NCBI GenBank assembly: GCA_012511955.1
Contig: JAAZFC010000020.1
Coordinates: forward strand, 1-64,000
From: Fibrobacter sp.
GTDB lineage: Bacteria > Fibrobacterota > Fibrobacteria > Fibrobacterales > Fibrobacteraceae
Length of the DNA stretch: 64,000 nt
Direction of reading: 5' to 3'
Positions 7,900 to 16,448 of this stretch are shown here, piece by piece (the first letter of the stretch is position 1; every line of letters starts with the position of its first letter). Made by a program: the position numbers and the translations under genes. Under the pieces are notes generated by a model. It saw only the letters and a list, made by a program, of their open reading frames with translations, searched no databases and was not told where the DNA came from.

Positions 7900-9745
7900 C
7901 ACTGCTGACATTGGGGAGCAACAAGAACGAAATTTAAGGGTTTTTTATACTTTAAGTGCGGTGTTTTTCCTTTTTTTGATACTAATATTCAGGCTATTTT
8001 GGTTACAGGTTGTTAAATATGAAGATTATTTTAGACGATCTGAAGAAAATCGAATTCGCAAAACCATCGTTACTGCTGAAAGAGGGTACATATATGATAA
8101 AAATGGTCAAATTTTAGTCCGGAATAGGCCTTCTTATAATATTTCCATATTGCCTTACCAAGTAGATAATCGGGATAGTGTTTATAACCGGTTAATGAGA
8201 GTTTTGGATACTAATGGGCAAAATGTTTTTGATCCTGCACTATTAGAATGGGCTTTTGAGAGGGGAAAATATCAGCGATTTAGACCTTTAAGAATTTTGG
8301 AAGATGCAACTGATATGCAAGTGGCATTTATAGAAGAACGCAGCGAACTTTTTCCAGGGGTTGTATCTTATGTTGAGTCACGTCGTGATTATCCTTATGG
8401 AACTATGGCTTCTCATGCTTTAGGTTATACAGGAGAAATTTCTGAACAGCAATTAAAAGATTCTGTGTACATAGAGCAGGGCTACGCTTTAGGCGATCGT
8501 TTAGGGCAAAAAGGTTTAGAAAAAGAGTATGAGCATTATTTCCGTGGGCATGATGGAGTAAAATATGTAGAAGTTAACGCTTATGGTAGGGAAATTGGTT
8601 TAGTCGAGGAAATGCAGTACGAAGATGCTGTTGCTGGACACAATATACATACCACACTAGATTGGAATTTGCAAAAAGTTGCAGAAGATGCGGTTCCTGA
8701 TACAGTGAAAGGTGCTGTGGTGGTTTTGAACCCTCAGAATGGAGAAATTCTTGCCATGCTTTCTTCTCCTCGTATTAATCCCAATATATTTTCTTTGAAT
8801 AAAAAGGCCTTGAAAAAATCTTGGGCAGAAGTGGCCTTAGATAGTGCGAGACCGCTAAACAACAGGGCAATTCAAGGCACTTATCCCCCTGGGTCAATTT
8901 TTAAGTTTATTACAGCAGCTGCGGGTTTAGAAAGTGAAGTTATTGACTCATATACTCGCTTTCCAAAGCCTTGTACAGGAGGCTTTTATTTTGGGCGGCG
9001 TTATCAAAGATGTTGGTTGGGTGCTGGCCATGGTTACACTAATGTAGTTTCTGCATTGCGAGAATCGTGTAATGTTTTCTTTTACCAATGCGGCTTAGAG
9101 TTGGGGATGGATAAAATCAATGATTTGGCTCGAAAATATGGCTTAGGAAGGCGCTTAGGAGTAGATTTACCTGGCGAAAAACAAGGCTTATTGATGGACA
9201 GTGTTACTTATAATAAGCGATTTGAACGCTACGGCTGGAAGTGGTCTCGTGGTCAAATATTAAATTTAGCCATAGGCCAAGGGGAATTAGTAACGCCATT
9301 GCAAATTGCCAGTTTTTTTGGTGCTATGGCTTACGGTAAAGGGTTGTATAGACCTCATTTAGTTAAAGAAGTACGCTCTAGTGATGGAGAGTTAATAAAG
9401 ATGTATCCAATTACAAAAATTAGTGAAGCAAAGTTAAGGGCCGAAAACCAAGATATAATTTTACATTCCATGGAAGAAGTTGTTTCTGGTGTGAGAGGAA
9501 CTGGACGCAGAGCACAAATTCGTGGGGTCAAGGTAGGTGCAAAAACTGGTTCAGCAGAGAACCCCCAAGGGGATAAAACTCACGCTTGGTTTGCTGCAGT
9601 TGCTCCATTAGAATCCCCAACGATTTCTGTGGCTGTATTATTAGAAAATACAGGTTCAGGGGCTGCTACTGCAGGACCCATAGCTGCTAAAATTTTGCAA
9701 GCATATTTTTCTGAAAAAAATGATAAAACAGGTACTAATCCATGA
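7877..9745 (+). CDS. mrdA: Penicillin-binding protein 2 (elongation transpeptidase)
   Basis: A 622-residue class B PBP: one N-terminal membrane helix (about residues 26-47), a PBP dimerisation domain beginning with the conserved ERGYIYDKNG segment, and a transpeptidase domain with the three active-site motifs, S340-I-F-K343 in PPGSIFK, S397-C-N399, and K556-T-G558. It cross-links peptidoglycan for side-wall growth together with RodA. The dimerisation segment ALGYTGEIS and the GLEKEYE motif are typical of PBP2 rather than PBP3. Starts inside the end of mreD and overlaps rodA by four bases (ATGA). Confidence 0.96.
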   Translation: MPQNLNHSTADIGEQQERNLRVFYTLSAVFFLFLILIFRLFWLQVVKYEDYFRRSEENRIRKTIVTAERGYIYDKNGQILVRNRPSYNISILPYQVDNRDSVYNRLMRVLDTNGQNVFDPALLEWAFERGKYQRFRPLRILEDATDMQVAFIEERSELFPGVVSYVESRRDYPYGTMASHALGYTGEISEQQLKDSVYIEQGYALGDRLGQKGLEKEYEHYFRGHDGVKYVEVNAYGREIGLVEEMQYEDAVAGHNIHTTLDWNLQKVAEDAVPDTVKGAVVVLNPQNGEILAMLSSPRINPNIFSLNKKALKKSWAEVALDSARPLNNRAIQGTYPPGSIFKFITAAAGLESEVIDSYTRFPKPCTGGFYFGRRYQRCWLGAGHGYTNVVSALRESCNVFFYQCGLELGMDKINDLARKYGLGRRLGVDLPGEKQGLLMDSVTYNKRFERYGWKWSRGQILNLAIGQGELVTPLQIASFFGAMAYGKGLYRPHLVKEVRSSDGELIKMYPITKISEAKLRAENQDIILHSMEEVVSGVRGTGRRAQIRGVKVGAKTGSAENPQGDKTHAWFAAVAPLESPTISVAVLLENTGSGAATAGPIAAKILQAYFSEKNDKTGTNP

Positions 9746-10983
9746 AAAAGATTTTACAAAAAGTCAGGGAACCCCGTCGTTTTGATTTTTTGATGTTGGG
9801 TATAGTTCTGTTGCTAATGGGCATTGGTATAGCGATGGTTTATAGTGCTACAGCTAATACTGAATTGCCGTGGTATCAAACATTTTGGTTTAAACAAATA
9901 ACTTATTTTGCATTTGGTTGGCTTATTGCTTTTGGAATATTACTTACCAAACCCCATTTTTGGCATGAGTTTGCTTACCCTGCTTATATTATTTCCCTTA
10001 TAGGCTTAGTTCTAATATTGTTTGTAGGTGCCACTGAAAGTCATGGAGCTGTGCGTTGGATATCTTTCGGTTTTATAAAAATTCAACCTTCGGAGTTCGC
10101 TAAAATAGGGTATTTGTTGGCGCTTTCTCGATATTTTAGTGTGAAAAAGGTGAGTTTAGAACGGTTATCAAGCTTTGTAGTTCCCATTATACTGTTTATA
10201 GTCCCTTTCTTATTGGTCTTAAAACAGCCAGACTTAAGTACAGCTTTAGTTTTTTTTAGTATTACATTAATGGCTTTTTATTGGTCAGGATTAACCTTTG
10301 CTGAAATGTTTTTGTTATTAAGTCCTGGTTTGAGTGTAATCGCAGTATTGAGTAAACTAGCATGGGGAGGTTTAATGACTGCAGTTACTGTGGCTTTATG
10401 GCGTAGAAAACTCCCAATTTGGCTGAGTGTCTTGATTTTAACATTAAACATTGCTGGAGGTTTTGCCAGTTACACGGTATGGAATTCTCTTGAAGGTCAT
10501 CAAAGGTCCCGAATAATGACCTTTATAGATCCTATGCAAGACCCAAGAGGTGCAGGTTATCAAGTAATACAATCTCAGCTTGCCATAGGCTCTGGAGGCG
10601 TGCATGGTAAGGGTTTTGGAGAAGGTTCTCAAACGAACTTATCATTTTTGCCAGAAGAGCATACGGATTTTATTTTTAGCGTGTTGGGGGAACAATTTGG
10701 TTTTTTAGGTGGCTTTGTTTTATTGGGCTTGTTTTTTCTGCTACTGGTGAGAACTTATGGAATAGCACAAATACATAGTAATTTGTTTGTTGTGAATGTA
10801 TGCGTAGGAGGGTCAACAATATTGCTTTTCCACATTTTTGTTAATATTGCCATGACTTTGGGAATAATGCCAGTAACTGGATTGCCCTTGCCTTTTCTTT
10901 CCTATGGCGGTTCTTTCGTAGTAACCTGCATGATTTTAGTGGGTTTCTTTATGCTTATGCGTGTTAAGGGCGATGATATTTAA
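9742..10983 (+). CDS. rodA: RodA, SEDS-family peptidoglycan glycosyltransferase
   Basis: A 413-residue polytopic protein of the FtsW/RodA/SpoVE (SEDS) family with about ten membrane helices. Landmarks are AVRWISFGFIKIQPSEFAK, the conserved KQPDLSTALV segment with the catalytic-type Asp, HQRSRIMTFIDP, the FLPEEHTDFIFSVLGEQFG loop, and the final LPLPFLSYGGS. It polymerises glycan strands at the side wall with PBP2, encoded just upstream with a four-base overlap. The mre-mrd order is complete here, so the cell should be rod-shaped. Confidence 0.96.
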   Translation: MKKILQKVREPRRFDFLMLGIVLLLMGIGIAMVYSATANTELPWYQTFWFKQITYFAFGWLIAFGILLTKPHFWHEFAYPAYIISLIGLVLILFVGATESHGAVRWISFGFIKIQPSEFAKIGYLLALSRYFSVKKVSLERLSSFVVPIILFIVPFLLVLKQPDLSTALVFFSITLMAFYWSGLTFAEMFLLLSPGLSVIAVLSKLAWGGLMTAVTVALWRRKLPIWLSVLILTLNIAGGFASYTVWNSLEGHQRSRIMTFIDPMQDPRGAGYQVIQSQLAIGSGGVHGKGFGEGSQTNLSFLPEEHTDFIFSVLGEQFGFLGGFVLLGLFFLLLVRTYGIAQIHSNLFVVNVCVGGSTILLFHIFVNIAMTLGIMPVTGLPLPFLSYGGSFVVTCMILVGFFMLMRVKGDDI

Positions 10984-11024
10984 TAAAGCGTAACAAATAA
11001 GATCTTTTTAGCGTCATATAAGGT

Positions 11025-11741
11025 ATGGCGAATATTATAAGTTATTGTATGGAAGCGGTGGCTGATTATCTATCACCAAAATTGTGCGTAAATTGTGGTA
11101 CAGCAATAAAATTGCAAAGCAAATCTAAATTTTTATGTACTACTTGCTTTGATTGGTTAAAAAATTGCGGAAATGGCTATTACAATATAAATGGAACTCA
11201 TTCTTTGTATCCACTTAATGATGTAGTGCGCTCTTTAATGCACGGCTTAAAATACCACGGAATGACTGACATTGCTATAGAAATGATCAATGTTTTGCCT
11301 TGGGAAGACACTTCTTTTATGGGGTGGGGCAATAAAATTAATATCGTGCCGGTTCCGGTAAATTCTGCTCGTTTGCGAGAAAGAGGCTACAATCAAGCAG
11401 AATGCATTGCTCGAGCCATGCAAAAAAAATGGGGAGGCAGATTATTTTTAGGTGTGTTAAAAAGGAAAAAATACAATGTTTCTCAGACGAGATTAGGGGC
11501 TGAAGAACGGGCATGGAATGCAGCAGGAGCATTTACGGCACGACCACCTTTGCCTGCGGAGATATTACTTGTAGATGATGTTTATACCACTGGTGCAACC
11601 ACAGAAGCTTGTAGATATGCATTAATGCGAGCAGGCGCAGAAAAGGTAGAGGTTTTGACAATGGCTTATAAATTAACAGATGATGGTTCTTCAGACTGGA
11701 GAAAAGACTGGGATTATTTTAAAAATAAAAAAGTTCCTTAA
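11025..11741 (+). CDS. comF: ComF-family phosphoribosyltransferase-like protein
   Basis: A 238-residue ComF protein. An N-terminal zinc-finger-like region has Cys21, Cys24, Cys38 and Cys41, and the C-terminal phosphoribosyltransferase-like domain has the PRPP loop ILLVDDVYTTGAT (Asp184-Asp185). The RERGYNQAE motif typical of the family is present. In transformable bacteria ComF acts in the cytoplasm during DNA uptake, probably on incoming single-stranded DNA; comEC is also in this window but far away. It follows rodA by 41 bases and may share that transcript. Confidence 0.9.
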   Translation: MANIISYCMEAVADYLSPKLCVNCGTAIKLQSKSKFLCTTCFDWLKNCGNGYYNINGTHSLYPLNDVVRSLMHGLKYHGMTDIAIEMINVLPWEDTSFMGWGNKINIVPVPVNSARLRERGYNQAECIARAMQKKWGGRLFLGVLKRKKYNVSQTRLGAEERAWNAAGAFTARPPLPAEILLVDDVYTTGATTEACRYALMRAGAEKVEVLTMAYKLTDDGSSDWRKDWDYFKNKKVP

Positions 11742-11756
11742 GTGTATCTAAGGAAC
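11721..11756 (-). terminator. Rho-independent terminator for tRNA-Ser (minus strand)
   Basis: On the minus strand an 8-bp perfect stem, GTTCCTTA / TAAGGAAC (11756-11733), is followed by six T residues, an A and more T residues. It begins 5 bases after the tRNA and lies partly inside the 3' end of comF. The plus-strand reading has no T-run, so it serves the tRNA rather than comF. Confidence 0.7.
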
Positions 11757-11760
11757 ATAA

Positions 11761-11842
11761 CGGAGGATGAGGGACTCGAACCCCCAAGCCCAAAGGGCGG
11801 CGGTTTTCAAGACCGCTGACTTACCAATTAGCCTAATCCTCC
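11761..11842 (-). tRNA. tRNA-Ser(UGA)
   Basis: The minus-strand sequence folds as an 82-nt cloverleaf: acceptor GGAGGAT/ATCCTCC with discriminator G, a D-arm with GG in the loop, anticodon stem GCGGT/ACCGC around CTTGAAA giving anticodon TGA (complement at 11807-11809), a class II variable arm with a GCCC-TTT-GGGC stem, and a T-arm with TTCGAGT. Discriminator G and the long variable arm are identity elements for serine. CCA is not encoded and must be added afterwards. Confidence 0.95.
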
Positions 11843-11930
11843 TCAAAGTACTAACAAATATAAAAATGTTGTGAACAGTTGTCAAAAATAAATTACTTTT
11901 AGATAAAATATAACTTAGGAGTTTTTAGGT

Positions 11931-13076
11931 ATGAAAAAGGATATAGAGACTGAAGAAGTTCTCAACTTGTTGTTTTCTTTTATGCCTAAAATAGCTGGAG
12001 AAAATCGTTTAGAAAATTTACTTGAGACCATGGCTGATTTGGGTAAACAATTAGTGGTGGCTGATAGATGTTCTTTATGGTTGCTAGACAAAGAAAACAA
12101 TGAATTGTGGACTCGAGTGGCACAGGGCCTAGAGGGGATAACATTGCGAATGTCAGCGGACAAAGGTTTTGTGGGCTATGCTGTGCAAACAGGAGAAAGC
12201 ATTTCTATAAAAGATGCCTATAATGATAAAAGGCACAATCCAACTTCAGATACAGAAAATAATTATAGAACTAGGTCAGTTTTGGTTATTCCCATAAAGG
12301 ATACCGCAGGGGAAATAATAGGAGCTTACCAAGCCATAAATAAATTAACTCCTCCGTTAAAGGGTGAAAAACATTCATATTTTTCTGAAAGAGATAGAGA
12401 ATTTTTAGGACTAACTGCTGTTTATTCAGGTAAAACCTTGGAATCTGCGATTTTAATGAATGAAATTGAACGCACTCAACGAGAAGCTTTGTTTATGATG
12501 GGAGAAATTAGTGAAAGTCGATCCCGTGAAACAGGAAATCATGTGAAAAGAGTTGCGCAATACTGTAGGCTTTTGGGAAAATACTACGGCATGCCCAAAA
12601 GCGAACTAGAATTAATGGTTTTAGCGAGCCCCATGCACGATGTAGGAAAGGTTGCTACTCCAGACTCTATTTTGAAGAAGCCTGGTCGTTTAACCGACGA
12701 AGAATTCGATGAAATGAAACGCCACACTATAATAGGTTATGAAGTCATGAAGCGCTCACCAACTCGCGTGTTTCAAGAAGCGGCTATTATAGCTTATACT
12801 CACCATGAGAAATGGAATGGTTTTGGATACCCTAATGGTTTATCAGGTGTTGATATACCAATTAATGGTAGAATCTGTGCAGTGGCTGATGTCTTTGACG
12901 CTCTTTCTAATGATCGATGTTATAAAAAAGCGTGGCCTTTAGAAAAAGTTATTGCTTTGTTTGAGGAAGAAAAAGGCGAACATTTTGATCCAGATATTGC
13001 GCAAATATTGTTGGATAACATCGATAGATTTGAAGAAATAAATTTCAAATATCACGACGAATTTATAGAAGAATAA
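11931..13076 (+). CDS. GAF/HD-GYP cyclic-di-GMP phosphodiesterase
   Basis: A 381-residue soluble protein: an N-terminal GAF sensor domain (about residues 25-180) and an HD-GYP domain (about 195-375). The HD-GYP part has the metal-binding His236-Asp237 in HDVGK, the LLHPxD-like substrate region, His291-His292 and the G299-Y300-P301 triad in HHEKWNGFGYP. HD-GYP proteins hydrolyse cyclic di-GMP, which usually raises motility and lowers biofilm formation; a flagellin gene is in this window. The GAF ligand is unknown. A TAGGAG lies 10 bases before the ATG. Its stop codon touches the stop codon of the convergent gene with no gap. Confidence 0.92.
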   Translation: MKKDIETEEVLNLLFSFMPKIAGENRLENLLETMADLGKQLVVADRCSLWLLDKENNELWTRVAQGLEGITLRMSADKGFVGYAVQTGESISIKDAYNDKRHNPTSDTENNYRTRSVLVIPIKDTAGEIIGAYQAINKLTPPLKGEKHSYFSERDREFLGLTAVYSGKTLESAILMNEIERTQREALFMMGEISESRSRETGNHVKRVAQYCRLLGKYYGMPKSELELMVLASPMHDVGKVATPDSILKKPGRLTDEEFDEMKRHTIIGYEVMKRSPTRVFQEAAIIAYTHHEKWNGFGYPNGLSGVDIPINGRICAVADVFDALSNDRCYKKAWPLEKVIALFEEEKGEHFDPDIAQILLDNIDRFEEINFKYHDEFIEE

Positions 13077-13781
13077 TTATTTTCGCTCAATTAGAGTTAA
13101 ACAGCCTTTAGGATTGTACAAATCATCCCCCTTTTTAAAAAGTGGGGCAGGAGTTTTTTGAGTTATATAATTTTTTCCATCTTCAGCAGTCAAATTTAAT
13201 CCAGATTCTAACTCAATTTCATCATTAAGATGCGCTTCAATTAATGTGAGTAAGAGGTTTTGCTTTGACTCGAGATCTTCTTGATTAACCACAGAGGTTT
13301 TAATATCTGAGCTTTGTAGAGCTGCTAAGCCTAAAGTCCACAAATCTTTTTTAGTATAAATAAAATTTATCCAAGGCATTATATCATCATGTAAGTTGTT
13401 ATTGTGCCAGTTTTTAGCTGTATAGGCTGTTCCACAATGTTCAAAATATACACCAGTTGCTACTTTTTGTAGTAAATTAGTTGTAACTCTTTGTACACTT
13501 TCAAGTTTTTCTTTGGTGTTTATTAAACCTTGTAGAAATAATAAGGATTTATGTTCATTGAGTATGTTTTTTTCACTTTCATCTAGAGCTAAATGTTCGT
13601 CGAAAATTTCAACGATTTGCTTATTAGCTTTTTGTATTTGGTGCCAGAATCCAAAAGTCTCGCCTCTAAAAAATATTTCCGCTTCTGTGGGCGCTTGGAC
13701 AATAAATTGTGCTTTTATCAATTCTTCATAAATAGTTTCCGCAGAGTGTTTCATGGTAAAACATAGGGTGAATTTATTCAT
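13077..13781 (-). CDS. Hypothetical protein
   Basis: A 234-residue soluble protein with no signal peptide or membrane helix and no family I recognise. The middle (about residues 60-150) is Leu/Asn-rich and helical, with an aromatic FGFWHQIQKANKQI segment. It overlaps the upstream glycosyltransferase gene by 8 bases on the same strand and is therefore the last gene of a three-gene block (membrane coiled-coil protein, glycosyltransferase, this protein). No functional claim is possible from sequence alone. Confidence 0.6.
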   Translation of the reverse strand: MNKFTLCFTMKHSAETIYEELIKAQFIVQAPTEAEIFFRGETFGFWHQIQKANKQIVEIFDEHLALDESEKNILNEHKSLLFLQGLINTKEKLESVQRVTTNLLQKVATGVYFEHCGTAYTAKNWHNNNLHDDIMPWINFIYTKKDLWTLGLAALQSSDIKTSVVNQEDLESKQNLLLTLIEAHLNDEIELESGLNLTAEDGKNYITQKTPAPLFKKGDDLYNPKGCLTLIERK

Positions 13782-14823
13782 AAGTAGGTTTCCGTTGGCT
13801 AAAAAGGTCAGGGAGCGAAGCTATACATTCTTCTAATAAATTAGTTGGATGTTCTTTTAAAGATAGGCTTTTTAATGGCTCTTGGTGGATTTCTGCTAAA
13901 TATTCCTGCTCTGTCTGCCCCAGTGTTGGATACCATTCCACTTCTTTGTTGAAATGTGCGAGATCCATGATTGTTGAGTAGCCTGAACGGCAGATGATTT
14001 TATTAGCTTGCTTAATCCATCTACTTAATTGTTTGGCTGAAGCATGATTGTGTATTTCAGCTACACCCTGCCTTGTAACTTTAGCAGGTAAATTAGGCAG
14101 TCCCCTAACAATAATGCTTTTATTGCGCCATCTATTTGCGTATTTGAGGGCGAATTCTTCAAAATTGGTGCGTTGGGGTTCAGGCCCTGAGATTATAGCT
14201 AAAATCTCTATTTTTTCTTCTGAACTATTTTCTTTTGCGTATGGTTTTAGGCGGCTTAGAGCGCCTAGCCATTGGGTGGGTAAAGGGCAAGGGGCATGGC
14301 TAAGTTTTGCGGCTAAACCAGGATATTTGGGATAGTCAGGTATCCAAACTTGGTCAAAACCTCTGTACAAATAAGCATGAAATTTAGCACCCCAAGATTC
14401 AAAAAACCGCCAAATTCTTGGAAAGGATATTAGTATTTGGTGAGTTATATAAATATTTAATGTCTTTTTATTAAAACAGCCAAATCTATTGTCTGAAATA
14501 ATGACATCAATATCTTCCAAAGTAACGATCTTTTCAATAAATTTATTCTCCCGTTTTTTGATACTTAAAAGCCTTGGAATTTCTTTGAAAATCCAAAAAG
14601 GCATTTGCCAGCTTTTTTGAGGGTATTTTATGCTATAGGCAGGTATTTTTATTTGCTGGACTTTAGGAAACTCTCCTTGAAAAAACCTTTTTTGCTTGCT
14701 ATCAGCTACTGCTATAAGAACTTTATGTTCTTGTTTTAAAAGCTCTTTTATTATGGGAGCACATCTAGTGGCATGGCCAAGCCCCCAATCTAGGGGGCAA
14801 ATAAGTATGTTTAGTGGTTTCAT
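13774..14823 (-). CDS. GT-B-fold glycosyltransferase (UDP-GlcNAc transferase-like)
   Basis: A 349-residue cytoplasmic protein starting MKPLNILICPLDWGLGHATR, the hallmark of a glycosyltransferase family that is widespread in Bacteroidota and resembles MurG/GT28 enzymes. It has the Gly-His-Ala/Thr acceptor-side loop at the N-terminus, an IISDNR segment, a linker, and a C-terminal donor-binding half with CRSGYSTIMDLA. The substrate is unknown. It overlaps both neighbours (8 bases downstream, 4 bases upstream), so the three genes are one transcriptional unit. Confidence 0.78.
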   Translation of the reverse strand: MKPLNILICPLDWGLGHATRCAPIIKELLKQEHKVLIAVADSKQKRFFQGEFPKVQQIKIPAYSIKYPQKSWQMPFWIFKEIPRLLSIKKRENKFIEKIVTLEDIDVIISDNRFGCFNKKTLNIYITHQILISFPRIWRFFESWGAKFHAYLYRGFDQVWIPDYPKYPGLAAKLSHAPCPLPTQWLGALSRLKPYAKENSSEEKIEILAIISGPEPQRTNFEEFALKYANRWRNKSIIVRGLPNLPAKVTRQGVAEIHNHASAKQLSRWIKQANKIICRSGYSTIMDLAHFNKEVEWYPTLGQTEQEYLAEIHQEPLKSLSLKEHPTNLLEECIASLPDLFSQRKPTYE

Positions 14824-16151
14824 TCTATAGCAGATTTCAAAGTGTGTACAGTATTTTTTATGCAGTTACTTAGTTCGTCTAGTTTTTGCATGTTTGCATT
14901 AAAAACATTTACAAAAGCTTCAAAGTTGTTGATTTCGCCTTGTAAACTGATATTAGAGTCTCCTAAGGTTTCTAATGCCTGGGCTAAATTAGCGCTGTCA
15001 CTTTGAATGTTTCCTAAAATATCGCCTAGTTTATCAGCATATTCACTTAAATTGGCTGAACGAAGTTGGGTTTCTAGTTTTTGTAAGTTTGTAGAAGAAA
15101 AAGTTAAAAAACTGCCAGTTATACTTTTTAGTGCTCTAGTTTGAGTATCAATAGCTTCAGTGTCTTGTTGCATATTGTTTATTTTATTTAAGTCCGTTTT
15201 AGTTGTAGCAACCATATTGGCAATAAATTTATTTAGTTCTCTTAACGACGCGCTAAGTTCATTTGCTTCAGCTAAAACAGTAGCCTTACCCCTAGGTGAA
15301 AGCATAGTATTTAAGTGGGGATTCTTGTATATTGCTCTTTGGGTTATTAAAGCTAATAATGCTAAACTTAAGAGCATTATTGAATACATAAGACTATAAC
15401 TTTTGTTCAGTTTTTGATGTTTTAAAGCTTCATTTTGTAAAACCATAGCATAGCTGGTAAGTTTGGATGTGGCAGCTTTTTTTTGTTCGTAAAAAGATTT
15501 TTCTTCTAGTAATTGCTCTTGGGTAATAGTCATCCAGTTGGTCCAATTCTGTCTAATCTTTATGGTTTGTGGGTTCTTTGTGTCTGCATGAACCAAACTA
15601 TCGGCTTTTTTGATTTGAAAATCTAGCATGCTGACTTCATTTTCACGCTGGGATTGTGAAGCTGGTGGTGATTTTAAGATGTGCTTTATTGTTTGAGCAG
15701 CTTCTAAAATGCTTAAACTAAATTCTGTGTTGTATTTGCTAGTTGCGACCAGGTTATTGCATTGGGTATTAAGCTCAATAAAGGCTTGATTTGATTTATC
15801 TGTTAGTTCTTTCCAGGCAGACTCGCTTTGGATTAAGCCGTTGAGATAAATTTGCGCGCTATCTAGCTGTTTAAAAGCCTGCTTAAATTTTTTATTTTTA
15901 GGTAAGGGGGAGAGGGCATTTAACTGTTCGAGTTGAAACAAGCTAGCTTCACTGTCTAACTTATAACTCTCTAGCTGATTTTCAGCTTGTCTTAGAGTTG
16001 TTTTTGCTTTAAAAACCCTTTGCTCTTTATCTTTGATTTTATTAAAAACAAACCATTGACTGATTAGTACAATAATTATTAAAATTAGTGAAATTTGCGA
16101 AATGCTAAGTAACATTTTACGCGTTTTTTTGAGTTCAGATACAGCATTCAT
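14820..16151 (-). CDS. Two-helix membrane protein with long coiled coils (chemoreceptor-like topology)
   Basis: A 443-residue protein with a membrane helix near residues 14-34, a periplasmic helical domain of about 200 residues, a second helix near 245-266, and a cytoplasmic coiled coil to the end. The layout resembles methyl-accepting chemotaxis proteins, but there is no HAMP domain and no conserved signalling tip (the E.GxGF and EVRxLA hairpin), so it should not bind CheA/CheW. The cytoplasmic part is Asn/Ser/Leu-rich with many heptads. AGGAGCTAAT precedes the ATG. First gene of a block with a glycosyltransferase; perhaps a scaffold or structural protein. Confidence 0.65.
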   Translation of the reverse strand: MNAVSELKKTRKMLLSISQISLILIIIVLISQWFVFNKIKDKEQRVFKAKTTLRQAENQLESYKLDSEASLFQLEQLNALSPLPKNKKFKQAFKQLDSAQIYLNGLIQSESAWKELTDKSNQAFIELNTQCNNLVATSKYNTEFSLSILEAAQTIKHILKSPPASQSQRENEVSMLDFQIKKADSLVHADTKNPQTIKIRQNWTNWMTITQEQLLEEKSFYEQKKAATSKLTSYAMVLQNEALKHQKLNKSYSLMYSIMLLSLALLALITQRAIYKNPHLNTMLSPRGKATVLAEANELSASLRELNKFIANMVATTKTDLNKINNMQQDTEAIDTQTRALKSITGSFLTFSSTNLQKLETQLRSANLSEYADKLGDILGNIQSDSANLAQALETLGDSNISLQGEINNFEAFVNVFNANMQKLDELSNCIKNTVHTLKSAIE

Positions 16152-16207
16152 ATTAGCTCCTATTGCTTCTAATATGATTTTCCTAAAAATTCAAGCAAAT
16201 TTCAATG

Positions 16208-16279
16208 AAAAAAAACAAACCCCTAGTGTGGAGAGGCTAACGCACTTTGCGAAATGAGGGTAAATCACACTAGGGGTTT
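16208..16279 (-). ncRNA. Candidate small RNA / very strong terminator hairpin
   Basis: A 14-bp perfect inverted repeat, AAACCCCTAGTGTG (16217-16230) and its complement (16266-16279), encloses 35 bases that hold a further CGCA-CTT-TGCG mini-hairpin. On the minus strand the outer stem ends in TTTG then eight T residues (16215-16208), a classic intrinsic end. The minus-strand loop exposes two C-rich single-stranded segments (ACCCTC and CCTCTCC), as seen in small RNAs that pair with Shine-Dalgarno sequences. It is about 170 bases beyond the nearest minus-strand gene, and another hairpin terminator intervenes, so it may end an independent short transcript. No known RNA family recognised. Confidence 0.4.
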
Positions 16280-16343
16280 AGTTTTAATACGACAACTTTG
16301 ACTCAGTACCAAGTAAATACAGAAGCAATAAGTGTGCCGAATT

Positions 16344-16371
16344 AAAAAGCCGTTAAATCAAGCGATTTAAC
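16344..16371 (-). terminator. Intrinsic terminator after the first GT-C/NPCBM gene
   Basis: On the minus strand GTTAAATC-GCTT-GATTTAAC forms an 8-bp perfect stem with a 4-base loop, followed by GGC and five T residues. It lies about 80 bases after the stop of the minus-strand gene ending at 16449. The stem is AT-rich, so efficiency may be moderate. The rest of the gap 16280-16448 holds nothing else I can identify. Confidence 0.5.
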
Positions 16372-16448
16372 CTCTTTATAAAAGTTAGTCTATCATAAAG
16401 GCCTAAATCTTAGATAGTAAAGCTTAGCTGCTCTATCAAAATGAGTGT

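Noticed and set aside
14820-16151. Methyl-accepting chemotaxis protein
   Set aside because: Topology fits, but HAMP and the conserved signalling tip are missing, so the name would mislead.
16217-16279. 14-bp inverted repeat as insertion-sequence ends
   Set aside because: Only 35 bases lie between the arms, there is no transposase or target duplication, and one side ends in a T-run typical of an intrinsic terminator.
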